Of a stretch of DNA of 64,000 nt, positions 17,820-27,295 are shown one piece after another. The stretch is from JAUILA01 sp050289805 (GTDB taxonomy: Bacteria; Bacteroidota; Bacteroidia; Cytophagales; Cyclobacteriaceae): contig JBNKGL010000001.1 of NCBI GenBank assembly GCA_050289805.1, positions 186,001 through 250,000 on the forward strand. The letters run 5' to 3'. The notes below the pieces were generated by a model. It made no database searches. It was not told where the DNA came from and saw nothing but the letters and a program-made list of their open reading frames with translations. The stretch's first letter is position 1. Each line of letters starts with the position of its first letter. The position numbers and the translations under genes are program-made.

Positions 17820-19216
17820 AATTAACTGACTACAATAACGTCTATTTTCTTGGTATCGGTGGAATCGGTATGAGTGCGCTTGCGCGTTGGTTTAACCGGA
17901 ATGGGTTTCAGGTTGCCGGCTATGATAAAACATCCACTTCCCTCACCAATGAGTTGGAATCAGAGGGAATCTCAATCCATTTCAATGATGACCCGGCCGA
18001 AATACCCGCAGAGTTTCTCGAAGACCGTGATCATCTGCTGGTTATTTATACGCCGGCGCTACCCGCTGATCACCTGGAGATGAGCTATTTCAGGGACCTG
18101 GGGATACCCTTATTCAAACGGAGCCAAATCCTTGGAAAGATCACCGAGAATCTCTTCACCATTGCTGTGGCGGGAACCCATGGTAAAACGACAACTTCCT
18201 CCATGATCGCGCATATTCTCAAATTTGCCGGGAAGGATATTGCGGCTTTTCTGGGAGGCATAGCAACCAACTATCGCAGCAATTTTATTGCGAATGAAGG
18301 AGACCTCCAGCATGCACTCGCCGTTGTGGAGGCCGATGAATTTGACCGTTCCTTCCTCACCCTGATGCCGGACCTTGCCGTGGTTACATCAGCGGATGCC
18401 GATCACCTTGATATTTATGGTGATAAGGAAAGTCTTAAAGAGTCTTTCAGGGAGTTCATAAAGAGAGTAAAAAAGAACGGTCATGTTTTTATCAGGGAAG
18501 GCCTTGAAAAGAACCTTATTCCAAACGATTTACAGGCTTCCGTACATACGTACGGATTGAACCGGGGACAATTTTTTGCAAGTAATATCACGATAGAACG
18601 TGGCTTTTTTGTCTTCGATTACACCGACCATGAGTATCTCATAAAAGGTATCAGGCTTGGTGTCTCCGGTTTTCATAATGTGGAAAATGCTACAGTAGCC
18701 ATGGCCATTGCGCTTTCGATGGGCGTAGAGCCGGGAACTGTTAAGGCAGCCATGGAATCTTACAGTGGTGTTAAGAGACGATTTGAATATTTGCTTCGCA
18801 CCGATAAGATCGTTTTTGTAGATGATTACGCACACCATCCGGAGGAGATCAGCGCATTCTTAAAATCCTTGCGTGCCCTCTATCCGAATAAAAAGATTAC
18901 AGCAGTATTTCAGCCCCATCTGTTCAGCCGTACACGGGATTTTGCCGATGAGTTTGGTGAAAGCCTCAGCCTGGCTGATGATGTAATACTCCTGGAGATA
19001 TATCCGGCTCGTGAGAAGCCGATCCCCGGGGTTAATGCTTCGATGATCCTGAATAAAATTCGTCATACCGACAAGGTAGTAAGCACGAAAGAAGGGCTCA
19101 TTGATGTGCTTGAAGGAAAAACACTTGAGGTTGTTGCCACGATCGGAGCCGGAGATATCGATCAGCTGGTGGCACCATTGAAAAATTATTTAAAGTCTCG
19201 CTATGAAGTTGAATAG
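17816..19216 (+). CDS. murC: UDP-MurNAc:L-alanine ligase MurC
   Basis: 466 residues; adds the first amino acid of the stem peptide. FLGIGGIGMSALARWF is the N-terminal nucleotide-binding motif, AVAGTHGKTTTSSMIAHIL the ATP loop, and DDYAHHPEEI the C-terminal domain motif. GTG start overlapping murG by 4 bases. The 3' end overlaps ftsQ by 14 bases. With murE and murD this completes cytoplasmic stem synthesis within the cluster except murF, which is not here. Confidence 0.97.
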   Translation: MKLTDYNNVYFLGIGGIGMSALARWFNRNGFQVAGYDKTSTSLTNELESEGISIHFNDDPAEIPAEFLEDRDHLLVIYTPALPADHLEMSYFRDLGIPLFKRSQILGKITENLFTIAVAGTHGKTTTSSMIAHILKFAGKDIAAFLGGIATNYRSNFIANEGDLQHALAVVEADEFDRSFLTLMPDLAVVTSADADHLDIYGDKESLKESFREFIKRVKKNGHVFIREGLEKNLIPNDLQASVHTYGLNRGQFFASNITIERGFFVFDYTDHEYLIKGIRLGVSGFHNVENATVAMAIALSMGVEPGTVKAAMESYSGVKRRFEYLLRTDKIVFVDDYAHHPEEISAFLKSLRALYPNKKITAVFQPHLFSRTRDFADEFGESLSLADDVILLEIYPAREKPIPGVNASMILNKIRHTDKVVSTKEGLIDVLEGKTLEVVATIGAGDIDQLVAPLKNYLKSRYEVE

Positions 19217-19970
19217 GACATATATCAAACAAGGCGGACGGGTACTTCTTGTACTGGTGTTCATGGTTATGGCCATTGCATTTACCGATCGCAAGGATAA
19301 TGGAGACACATGCAATGAACTGGTGATTAATATAGTGAACCAGACAGATAACTATTACCTGGATGAGACAGATGTTAATAATCTGGTGACAGACCACGGT
19401 CAGGCATTGATTACAGGGCAGCCTTTTGCCGAACTCAACTTAAAGGAAATGGAAGGGAAAGTGCGTGAAGAGCCGTTTGTGGAAGATGTTGAAATATATC
19501 ATGACCTCAAAGGTAATCTTATCGTGAATGTTCACCTGAAAAGGCCAATGGCCCGGATCGTGAGATCAGGAGCGCCGCATGCCTATGTTGCTGAAGATGG
19601 AACTATCATGCCTGTCTCAGATAAATTTACCTCCCGCGTTATGCTGATATCCGGACCCTATGCAGACAAGCTGATTGCGCAAAATGAGGAAGATGCAGAA
19701 AATAATGAGCAAATCATGGCAATGATCCGGACCGTATATGAAGATCCTTTCTGGAGCGGACAGGTGGCGCAGATCGACATTGACAAAAATATAAACATGA
19801 CAATATATCCTCAGGTGACCAAACAGCGAATCGAGTTTGGTAAACCGACAGAACTGGAGGAAAAATTTAGCAAACTCATGATTTTCTACAAGAAAATCCT
19901 GCCCAGTAAGGGGTGGAATGCATATGAACGTGTGAACGTTGAATTTAAGGACCAGATTATAGCAGAATAA
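19203..19970 (+). CDS. ftsQ: cell division protein FtsQ
   Basis: 255 residues with one N-terminal membrane segment (about residues 10-28) followed by a periplasmic POTRA/FtsQ-type domain (EMEGKVREEPFVEDVEIY, then LIVNVHLKRPMARI). FtsQ links FtsL/FtsB to the rest of the divisome. Assignment rests on topology, the conserved motifs and position between murC and ftsA. The ATG at 19203 lies inside the 3' end of murC. Confidence 0.92.
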   Translation: MKLNRTYIKQGGRVLLVLVFMVMAIAFTDRKDNGDTCNELVINIVNQTDNYYLDETDVNNLVTDHGQALITGQPFAELNLKEMEGKVREEPFVEDVEIYHDLKGNLIVNVHLKRPMARIVRSGAPHAYVAEDGTIMPVSDKFTSRVMLISGPYADKLIAQNEEDAENNEQIMAMIRTVYEDPFWSGQVAQIDIDKNINMTIYPQVTKQRIEFGKPTELEEKFSKLMIFYKKILPSKGWNAYERVNVEFKDQIIAE

Positions 19971-20000
19971 AAACCACTAACACAATAACAATTAACAACC

Positions 20001-21308
20001 ATGGAAAATGACAAGATCGTAGTTGGACTGGACATCGGCACAACCAAAATATGTGCGATTGTCGGTAGGAAGAACGAGTTTGGAAAGCTTGAAGTGCTTG
20101 GCATGGGTAAGGCTGATTCAGACGGGGTAATTCGCGGTATTGTTACCAATATCGACAAAACAGTCCATGCTATTGAAAAGGCCATACGGGAGGCCGAAGA
20201 ACAGTCGGGAATTGAGATCAACGTAGTGAACGTTGGAATTGCCGGACAACACATTAAAAGTTCAATTCATCATGGCAGCATAACGCGGTCTACAAAGGAT
20301 GATGAAATTACCATTGAGGACATCAACAGGCTTAACAGTGATATGTATCGAATTGTAATTCCTCCGGGAAGTGAGATCATACATGTGATGCCGCAGGATT
20401 ATACGGTGGATTATGAAGATGGAATAAAGGACCCCGTAGGTATGTCAGGGGTGAAACTGGAGGCAGATTTCCATATCATTACTGCGCAAACGAACGCGAT
20501 CAATAACATCAACAAATGCGTTCGCCGTGCAGGTCTGGAAATTGAGAACCTGATACTTGAACCTTTGGCTTCAAGCCTCGCTGTTTTGAGTGAAGAGGAG
20601 AAGGAGGCCGGTATATGCCTGGTAGACATCGGGGGTGGAACCACCGATATTGCGATTTTCCATGACAATATTATCCGTCATACCGCTGTCATCCCATTTG
20701 GCGGAAATATTATTACCTCAGATATCAAGCAGGGATGCCAGGTGATGCAGCATCAGGCTGAATTGTTGAAGACCAAATTTGGTCGTGCTATCGCGGAAGA
20801 TGCCAGTCCGAATGAAATTGTTTCCATCCCGGGAATCCGCAACCGTCCGCCAAAAGAAATTTCAGTAAAGAATCTTGCTCATATCATTGAAGCAAGGATG
20901 GAGGAGATCATTGAGTTGATTCACACTGAAATAGTGACTTCAGGCTATGAAAATCGACTTGCCGGTGGAATTGTAATTACCGGTGGGGGATCACAGCTCA
21001 TTAATTTAAAACAACTGGTTGAATATATGACCGGAATGGATGCCAGAATTGGCTATCCTAATGAACATCTCGGTAAGAGCAAGACTGAATCAGTTAAAAG
21101 TCCGATGTACGCGACATCAGTTGGTCTTGTTTTGTCAGGTTTCAGGGCCATCGACGAACGGGAAAACCGATACAAGGAAGTATCGGAGCGAGGTAAAGCC
21201 TACGATACAAAGCGAGTCCGGACTACAGGTTCAGACTTCTTTTCAAAGATCCTCAATAAAACGAAGGGTTTGCTCATTGATGATTTTGACACCAAATCCG
21301 ACTATTAA
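20001..21308 (+). CDS. ftsA: cell division protein FtsA
   Basis: 435 residues, actin-like ATPase that tethers FtsZ to the membrane. The phosphate-1 motif VVGLDIGTTKICAIVG, the SHS2 (1C) subdomain, the phosphate-2 motif CLVDIGGGTTDIAIF and the adenosine motif IVITGGGSQL are all visible, with a basic C-terminal tail containing FSKILNKTKGLLID that resembles the membrane-targeting helix. It starts 30 bases after ftsQ in an A/C-rich leader lacking a Shine-Dalgarno sequence. Confidence 0.97.
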   Translation: MENDKIVVGLDIGTTKICAIVGRKNEFGKLEVLGMGKADSDGVIRGIVTNIDKTVHAIEKAIREAEEQSGIEINVVNVGIAGQHIKSSIHHGSITRSTKDDEITIEDINRLNSDMYRIVIPPGSEIIHVMPQDYTVDYEDGIKDPVGMSGVKLEADFHIITAQTNAINNINKCVRRAGLEIENLILEPLASSLAVLSEEEKEAGICLVDIGGGTTDIAIFHDNIIRHTAVIPFGGNIITSDIKQGCQVMQHQAELLKTKFGRAIAEDASPNEIVSIPGIRNRPPKEISVKNLAHIIEARMEEIIELIHTEIVTSGYENRLAGGIVITGGGSQLINLKQLVEYMTGMDARIGYPNEHLGKSKTESVKSPMYATSVGLVLSGFRAIDERENRYKEVSERGKAYDTKRVRTTGSDFFSKILNKTKGLLIDDFDTKSDY

Positions 21309-21343
21309 TTTTTTGAATCGACAACCACTAAATACACAATATT

Positions 21344-22912
21344 ATGTCAGAAAACGCCTATAAATTTGATTTGCCAAAACACCATAAATCGATCATTAAG
21401 GTGATTGGTGTAGGTGGCGGAGGCAGTAACGCGGTAAACCACATGTTCAACCAGGGAATCAAGGATGTTGAATTTGTGGTATGTAATACAGATGCACAAG
21501 CTTTAAAGGCCAGTGTAGTACCTAACAAACTTCAGATAGGAGCGAACCTGACCGAAGGTCTCGGGGCAGGAGCCAATCCTGATGTTGGAAAAAATGCTGC
21601 GCTGGAAAGCCGGGAAGATATCCGCGATCTTCTGGGTCACGATACCAAAATGGTTTTTATAACTGCCGGAATGGGGGGTGGAACCGGAACAGGTGCAGCA
21701 CCTGTCATCGCCAAGATCGCAAAGGAAATGGATATTCTCACGGTGGGAATCGTGACAGCGCCATTCTCTTTCGAAGGCAAAAAGAAATTTGGAGCGGCAC
21801 AGCGTGGAATTGATGATCTCAAGGAAAACTGTGATACCGTTCTTGTGATCCTGAATGATAAACTCAGGGAAATTTACGGCAACCTGTCGATTGGTAATGC
21901 TTTCGGACAAGCAGATAACATTCTCACTACAGCTGCCAAGGGCATTGCTGAAATAATTACAGTGGCGGGTTATGTGAACGTGGATTTTCAGGATGTCCGT
22001 ACCGTGATGCATAATGCAGGAGCCGCGGTAATGGGATCATCACAGACCAAGGGTGAGAATCGGGCACGAAGGGCAGCCGAGGAAGCATTATCATCTCCAC
22101 TGTTGGATAATCGTGATATCATGGGTGCACAGAAGATTCTTCTCTCCATTATATCAGGTGAGCAGGCAGAGCTTCAAATGGACGAATTGACAGAGATAAC
22201 TGAGTATATTCAGCTGGAAGCAGGTGATGATGCAGAAGTGATTTTTGGCCATGGTGTAGATCCTGAATTGGAAGACTATATCCGTGTAACGGTTATCGCT
22301 ACCGGTTTTGATCATGAAGTAACGGGTCATTCCGGTCGGGAATATGAGGTTAAACGAAGGGTTATGGATCTGGAGAAACCGGTTGAACAGCAAACGACCA
22401 TCTTCGATGATAATCCGAGTGATTCCCAGGAAATGGTTCTGAAGAACAGGGAAGAACAGCCTGAAGAAAAGGAGGAGCCTTCGGAATTAAATAACAGATC
22501 CTACGTATTTACCGGGTTTGAACCTAAAAAGGATAATATCAGTAAGGATGATGATTTCATAGAAGATGATGGTGAAGATTCGCTATTCACTGAAGACGAT
22601 GAAATGGAGATAACTGATATTACTGCGGAAGATGACTTCTTCAGCAATGAAGAAATGATGGAAATCAATAATACGAAGGAACGCCTTCAGGAGCAGGCAA
22701 ACAAGCGGATTGAAAAGCTGCATGCTTCCGGACGAGTTGAAATGAGACCTGATGAATTTAAGGAAAGACTGGATGTGCCTGCTTATTTACGCAAGCAAGT
22801 ACGCTTTCAGTCGGTGCCGCATTCATCGGAACCCCATGTCTCCAAGTATAATCTGAATGATGACAGTCAGATCCTTGGAAACAACAGGTTTTTACACGAT
22901 AACGTGGATTGA
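21344..22912 (+). CDS. ftsZ: cell division GTPase FtsZ
   Basis: 522 residues, much longer than the 383 of E. coli because of the C-terminal part. The GTPase core (residues 1-325) has IGVGGGGSNAVNHM and the tubulin signature GGGTGTGAAP. A long acidic, presumably disordered linker (about 350-465) follows, then a conserved VPAYLRKQVRF segment and the end NNRFLHDNVD typical of Bacteroidota FtsZ. Last gene of the dcw cluster, followed by a terminator about 110 bases downstream. Confidence 0.97.
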   Translation: MSENAYKFDLPKHHKSIIKVIGVGGGGSNAVNHMFNQGIKDVEFVVCNTDAQALKASVVPNKLQIGANLTEGLGAGANPDVGKNAALESREDIRDLLGHDTKMVFITAGMGGGTGTGAAPVIAKIAKEMDILTVGIVTAPFSFEGKKKFGAAQRGIDDLKENCDTVLVILNDKLREIYGNLSIGNAFGQADNILTTAAKGIAEIITVAGYVNVDFQDVRTVMHNAGAAVMGSSQTKGENRARRAAEEALSSPLLDNRDIMGAQKILLSIISGEQAELQMDELTEITEYIQLEAGDDAEVIFGHGVDPELEDYIRVTVIATGFDHEVTGHSGREYEVKRRVMDLEKPVEQQTTIFDDNPSDSQEMVLKNREEQPEEKEEPSELNNRSYVFTGFEPKKDNISKDDDFIEDDGEDSLFTEDDEMEITDITAEDDFFSNEEMMEINNTKERLQEQANKRIEKLHASGRVEMRPDEFKERLDVPAYLRKQVRFQSVPHSSEPHVSKYNLNDDSQILGNNRFLHDNVD

Positions 22913-23020
22913 TGATTACTTGAGTACATACGGATAACAGACCTCCTTACTTTCCAATTTTGTAGTGGTTGTTGGTTGTAATTTTTTTGGAAGGTTCTGG
23001 TATGTAATTTTTTAAACTAT

Positions 23021-23050
23021 ACCTCCCGGTCCCGTCCGGGAGGTTTTCAT
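23021..23050. terminator. terminator between ftsZ and the convergent transporter gene
   Basis: A perfect 9-bp GC-rich stem (23021-23029 with 23036-23044), a 6-base loop and a broken T run on the plus side (TTTTCATTTT). On the minus strand an AT-rich stretch also follows the hairpin, so it may end both transcripts. The 100 bases between ftsZ and the hairpin hold nothing else that I recognise. Confidence 0.85.
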
Positions 23051-23060
23051 TTTATACGGG

Positions 23061-24509
23061 TTATAATAAAAAGGGAACCAGGTAATAGGTAAATACTGCA
23101 AGAATTAATACAGCCAGGATATTCAGGATGAATCCGGCACGCATCATATCTTTGATCCGGATATAACCGCTGGAATAGACGATAGCGTTGGGTGGGGTTG
23201 AAATCGGCATCATGAATGCGCAGCTGGAGGCCATTGTGGCTGGGATTACAAGGAGGAGCGGATTTTCGTCCATACCTGTAGCAACAGCGATCAAAACAGG
23301 AAGCATTATTGTAACCAGAGCAACGTTGCTCATCAGTTCGGTCATAAACAATACAATTCCGGTTACTATAAGGACCAGCAGAAGTTTATTGATGTTGCCA
23401 TATCCTGCGACAAAGGTCCCGATGTGATCTATTATTCCCACTTTTTCCATTGAAGCGGCAAGAGATATTCCTCCTCCAAACAGCAGAAGAATGCCCCACG
23501 GAAGATTACGTGTATCCTCCCAATCCAGGAGCGTACGTATGGGCTTTATGCCTGAAGGAATGATGAACATGGCTGCTCCTCCCGCCATCGCAGTAACATG
23601 ATCCGTCAGGAGGTTAGCCCCCAGCAAATCATTTATCTGGGCTTTAAACATCCAGGCAAACACTGTTAGTCCGAAAATGGCGATCACCAATTTTTCATCA
23701 TGACCAACGGGACCGAGTTCTTTTAATTTTTCATCCACCAGCTGTTTGCTTCCTTCAACTGATTTCAGATTGTTTCTGATCAATATTCTGGTGGTTAACA
23801 AATACACAATGGCAAGCATAGTAATTCCGCATGGAATGCCCACCAGGAGCCAGCGCGAGAATGTCATCTCATAATTTACCAGTGTACCCAGATAGCCGGC
23901 CATGACTACATTCGGCGGGGTGCCAATAATTGTCATGAACCCTCCGATATTTGCTGCATAGGCAATTGAAAGCATCAGGCCCAGGGCGAATTTTCTTTCG
24001 TCAGAGCTTAATTTTGCGTCTGAAAGCAATAAATCTGTAACCGAGATGGCAATCGGCAACATCATCACGGCAGTGGCTGTATTGCTTACCCACATGCTTA
24101 ATACCGCAGTCGCAATCGTAAAACCGAGTATAATTCCATTGCCGCTGGTTCCGGTAAACCGGAGAATGTTGAGTGCTATGCGTTCATGCAACCTGTGTTT
24201 CTGAAGTGCAAGGGCCAGCATGAAGCCACCCATAAAAAGAAATATAACGGGGTTTGCGTAGGCAGATGCCGCTTCGGCAATCGGGGAAATATTCGCTAAA
24301 GGAAGAAAAATCAGTGGTAAAAGTGCGGTTACCGGGAGAGGAACCGCTTCGGTAATCCACCAGATGACCATCCATGCAGCAAGCCCGATCGTACGTGACA
24401 TGGGCTCATCTGATGTGAAGGAAAAGGTAAGAATATAAAATATAAACGCTCCAACCGGGCCGGAAATCAGATCAATTAAGGGTCGGTATGGATACTTGGT
24501 ATTATTCAA
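23061..24509 (-). CDS. DASS/SLC13 family sodium:dicarboxylate (or sulfate) symporter
   Basis: 482 residues with about eleven membrane segments. The two family signature loops are present: TIIGTPPNVVMAGY in the first half and PISTPPNAIVYSSGYI in the second, which form the Na+ and carboxylate sites of DASS transporters. The N-terminal WMVIWWITEAVPLPVTALLP is also typical. Na+-coupled uptake of C4-dicarboxylates or a similar anion is likely; the exact substrate is not readable. It begins 4 bases after recN and is probably the last gene of that operon. Na+ coupling fits an organism with a Na+-pumping Nqr. Confidence 0.9.
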   Translation of the reverse strand: MNNTKYPYRPLIDLISGPVGAFIFYILTFSFTSDEPMSRTIGLAAWMVIWWITEAVPLPVTALLPLIFLPLANISPIAEAASAYANPVIFLFMGGFMLALALQKHRLHERIALNILRFTGTSGNGIILGFTIATAVLSMWVSNTATAVMMLPIAISVTDLLLSDAKLSSDERKFALGLMLSIAYAANIGGFMTIIGTPPNVVMAGYLGTLVNYEMTFSRWLLVGIPCGITMLAIVYLLTTRILIRNNLKSVEGSKQLVDEKLKELGPVGHDEKLVIAIFGLTVFAWMFKAQINDLLGANLLTDHVTAMAGGAAMFIIPSGIKPIRTLLDWEDTRNLPWGILLLFGGGISLAASMEKVGIIDHIGTFVAGYGNINKLLLVLIVTGIVLFMTELMSNVALVTIMLPVLIAVATGMDENPLLLVIPATMASSCAFMMPISTPPNAIVYSSGYIRIKDMMRAGFILNILAVLILAVFTYYLVPFLL

Positions 24510-24513
24510 TCAG

Positions 24514-26175
24514 TTAATTCTGCGTCATTAATTCCCGGGCGTTTTGAAGTGCCGTATCGCTCGGACTGTCACCGCCAATCATTTTTGCGATTTCGATCGT
24601 TCTTTCATCTTCTGAGAGCATGCGAATTTTGCTGATGGTCGAATTTTCTCCTCTGTCCTTATAGACGAAATAATGCCGTTCTGCACGTGCGGCAATTTGG
24701 GGAAGGTGACTGATAGCGATTACCTGATGATTTTTCGCCATGAATTTCATCATTTCACCCATTCGTAATGCTATTTCGCCCGAAATTCCGGTATCAATTT
24801 CATCAAATATGATAGTGGGCAAGGCGATCTTGTCGGCCAGTATATGTTTGATACAAAACATCAGTCTTGAAAACTCACCTCCGGAGGCAACCTTTGACAA
24901 AGGTTGTGGGGACACTCCCAGGTTGGCGCTGAAAAGAAGTTCTACTGCATCAGCACCAAATTCACCAAATCCGTCGGCTGCAGGCTGCAGATCCAGTTTT
25001 ACCCGTGCGTCCGGAATTCCGACCTTCTTTAGCAGAGTCTCCATCTCGCCTGAAAGCGGCTCCAGGACGGATGACCTTTTTTCAGACAGGATTCCGGCCA
25101 TATCTTCCAGGATTAGTTTCTGGTTTTCCAATAACGTTTCCAGGGCGGCGATGCGATCTTCCATGGTGCCGCTTTCAAATGCTTCGGCATCAAGATCTTC
25201 ACGGATACGTATCAATTCCTCGACAGAGTTCACATGGTGTTTTTGCTGCAACTGATATAATACGCCAAGCCTATGCTGGATTATTTCTGTCTTTTCTGGA
25301 TCAAATTCCACAAGATCATTAAGACGGCCCAGTTCCGACACTAGGTCATCAATTTCTATAAAAGCGCTCCGAATCCTTTCAAAAACAGTTTCGTAATCAG
25401 GTGAGAACTTGCGAAGTCCATTCAGAAATTGCTGTGCCTGCCGAAGGGCTTGTAAAGCAGAATATTCATCTTCCTGCAATACATTACCGGCGGCAGTAAG
25501 ATTGCTTTTTATTTCTTCGGCATTTTCATGAACCGCCAGTTGCTGTTCAAGTTCTTCCTGCTCCCCGACCTGCAAATTCGCTTCTGCCAATTCCTGGAGT
25601 ATGAAGTGCCGGTAATCTGCCTCCTGTTCTTTTTTTGCCCGGAGTTCCTGAAGTTTCCGCAGTTCTTCCTGGTGTTTTCTGTATTCCCTGTAACTTTTTT
25701 TGAAGCCGTTTCTTTCTTCAAGAATACCGGCATAAGCATCTATGAGATCCATCTGAAAAGCAGATTTTGCCAGAAGAAGTGTCTCATGCTGTGAATGGAC
25801 ATCCATCAGCCGCTCTCCCAGTGTTCTCAAAATATCAAGTGTAACGGGAGTATCATTGATAAATGCTCTTGATTTGCCCGACGGACTGATTTCGCGTCGT
25901 ATGATGGTTTCAGGTTCATAGTCGAGCTCCTGGTTTTTGAAGAAGCCCTGCAAATTATAATCCTCAATCGCAAAGCTGCCTTCGATGATACACTTGGCCT
26001 CTGCATTGAAAAGGACACGTGTATCTGCGCGATTACCAAGTAATAACCCAACGGCACCCAGCATAATAGACTTACCAGCACCAGTCTCTCCGGTAATAAT
26101 GTTCAGTCCATCCACCGGGCGCATCTCCAGGTGTTGAATGAGCGCATAATTCTTTATGATCAGGTTTGTAAGCAT
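24514..26175 (-). CDS. recN: DNA repair protein RecN
   Basis: 553 residues, SMC-like ATPase of recombinational double-strand break repair. Walker A ITGETGAGKSIML near the N-terminus, a central Glu/Leu-rich coiled coil (about residues 150-380) and the C-terminal signature SGGEFSRLM plus Walker B TIIFDEIDTGISG. Standard length. It abuts the preceding 73-codon gene without a gap and is followed by the DASS transporter. Confidence 0.96.
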   Translation of the reverse strand: MLTNLIIKNYALIQHLEMRPVDGLNIITGETGAGKSIMLGAVGLLLGNRADTRVLFNAEAKCIIEGSFAIEDYNLQGFFKNQELDYEPETIIRREISPSGKSRAFINDTPVTLDILRTLGERLMDVHSQHETLLLAKSAFQMDLIDAYAGILEERNGFKKSYREYRKHQEELRKLQELRAKKEQEADYRHFILQELAEANLQVGEQEELEQQLAVHENAEEIKSNLTAAGNVLQEDEYSALQALRQAQQFLNGLRKFSPDYETVFERIRSAFIEIDDLVSELGRLNDLVEFDPEKTEIIQHRLGVLYQLQQKHHVNSVEELIRIREDLDAEAFESGTMEDRIAALETLLENQKLILEDMAGILSEKRSSVLEPLSGEMETLLKKVGIPDARVKLDLQPAADGFGEFGADAVELLFSANLGVSPQPLSKVASGGEFSRLMFCIKHILADKIALPTIIFDEIDTGISGEIALRMGEMMKFMAKNHQVIAISHLPQIAARAERHYFVYKDRGENSTISKIRMLSEDERTIEIAKMIGGDSPSDTALQNARELMTQN

Positions 26176-26397
26176 TTAACTCTGAATATCGACGATCACT
26201 TCTTCAATCTCCTCAAATGGAATGTTAACATGGTTGAGCCTCATATTTTTTCCGGTCAGGGAATCCTGATTTACGCCGGAAAGTTCAATGAATATAACAC
26301 TTCCATTTTTCTTAATTATATGAATTTTTTGTCCTGAAAACTCTGAAATATTTTCTTTCAGATTTTGATTTTTGATCCGAACCTGCCGTTTTGCCAT
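26176..26397 (-). CDS. small conserved-looking hypothetical protein
   Basis: 73 residues starting MAKRQVRIKNQNLKENISEF, basic at the start and acidic at the end (IPFEEIEEVIVDIQS), with no signal peptide or membrane segment. ATG 26397 is chosen because it lies 1 base past the stop of the DUF4835 gene and the longer frame would run into it. It is packed between that gene and recN with no spare bases, which supports it being real. The pattern of alternating beta-like strands hints at a small Sm- or Hfq-like barrel, but that is speculation. Confidence 0.7.
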   Translation of the reverse strand: MAKRQVRIKNQNLKENISEFSGQKIHIIKKNGSVIFIELSGVNQDSLTGKNMRLNHVNIPFEEIEEVIVDIQS

Positions 26398-26398
26398 A

Positions 26399-27295
26399 TC
26401 ATTTAAGCATTTGTTCGTACCGTGCCCTGTTTGAAGGGTCAAGGTTCGCTAAAATTTCGAATGCCTGTCTTCGTGTGTTCAAATCACCTTCAGAATATAA
26501 ATTGATAAGCTCATCCCTTTTTGCATCAAGGAAGCTTATCACAAATATAGAGTTTGGATACTGCTGTTTAACCTGCTGAAGATTTTTTAAAACTGTAAGG
26601 ATTGTACTTCGGGCATCGTCTCCACTTTGCAAGTATGTATCCAGAGCCAGCCTGTGGTATTTATATATTCCGCTTCGTAGCCCCTGCATCTGCTGGTTCG
26701 TAAGGTTTTCAATCAGCCAATACCTGTTTCGTGTACTGCCCAATGCGTCCCATCCGGGCCTGTTGGAAGTCTGCGCATTATTGGAAATATTCAATGCCCG
26801 CTGGAAGAACGGGTTACCTGATAATTCACCGTAGGAATCATAATCCATTCCCAGGATAACGTTGGCATAGAATGCCAGCAATGATGTGAGGTTGGATGTA
26901 AAAATATTCTCATTAAAATTGAGCGGCATTGACTCAATATATTCGAATTGCCAGTCGCGGTCGGCAAAATTCAGTAGTATTGATTCATAATTACTGTTAA
27001 ATATGGGCCTGGACGATTGTATTTGCGTGGTGCCTGAAAAATATCCCAGTGTAGGTGTATTCTGAAGGGTAATAATGATATTGCACCCGATTCGTTCGGA
27101 AGGCTCAAATATATCCTTGGTCCACTGGGTATTGTTGAGGAATTGTTCGAAAGCAGTTTCCATATCCTCAAAAATGCGGCGATCGGAGGTCTGTACCTGG
27201 TCTGCATTTACTGAGACACGGCAATTTAATTCCTGCCCGTATCCGTTATGGCCGGCAATGACAAATAGTAAAAATCCGAAGATGATAAATCTCAT
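26399..27295 (-). CDS. DUF4835 family secreted protein
   Basis: 298 residues with an N-terminal signal peptide (MRFIIFGFLLFVIAGHNGYG). The family pattern is seen in LNCRVSVNADQVQ, FEQFLNNTQWTKDIF and NVILGMDYDSYGELSG. Function is not known; in Bacteroidota it regularly lies next to coaBC and recN, as here, and it is expected in the periplasm or on the outer membrane. Its start overlaps the coaBC stop by 4 bases. Confidence 0.88.
   Translation of the reverse strand: MRFIIFGFLLFVIAGHNGYGQELNCRVSVNADQVQTSDRRIFEDMETAFEQFLNNTQWTKDIFEPSERIGCNIIITLQNTPTLGYFSGTTQIQSSRPIFNSNYESILLNFADRDWQFEYIESMPLNFNENIFTSNLTSLLAFYANVILGMDYDSYGELSGNPFFQRALNISNNAQTSNRPGWDALGSTRNRYWLIENLTNQQMQGLRSGIYKYHRLALDTYLQSGDDARSTILTVLKNLQQVKQQYPNSIFVISFLDAKRDELINLYSEGDLNTRRQAFEILANLDPSNRARYEQMLK

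Noticed and set aside
21503..22012. 169-codon minus-strand ORF inside ftsZ
   Set aside because: Shadow of the GTPase domain; low-complexity composition and no start context.
24740..25255. 171-codon plus-strand ORF inside recN
   Set aside because: Antisense to the strongly conserved recN frame and without any family feature.
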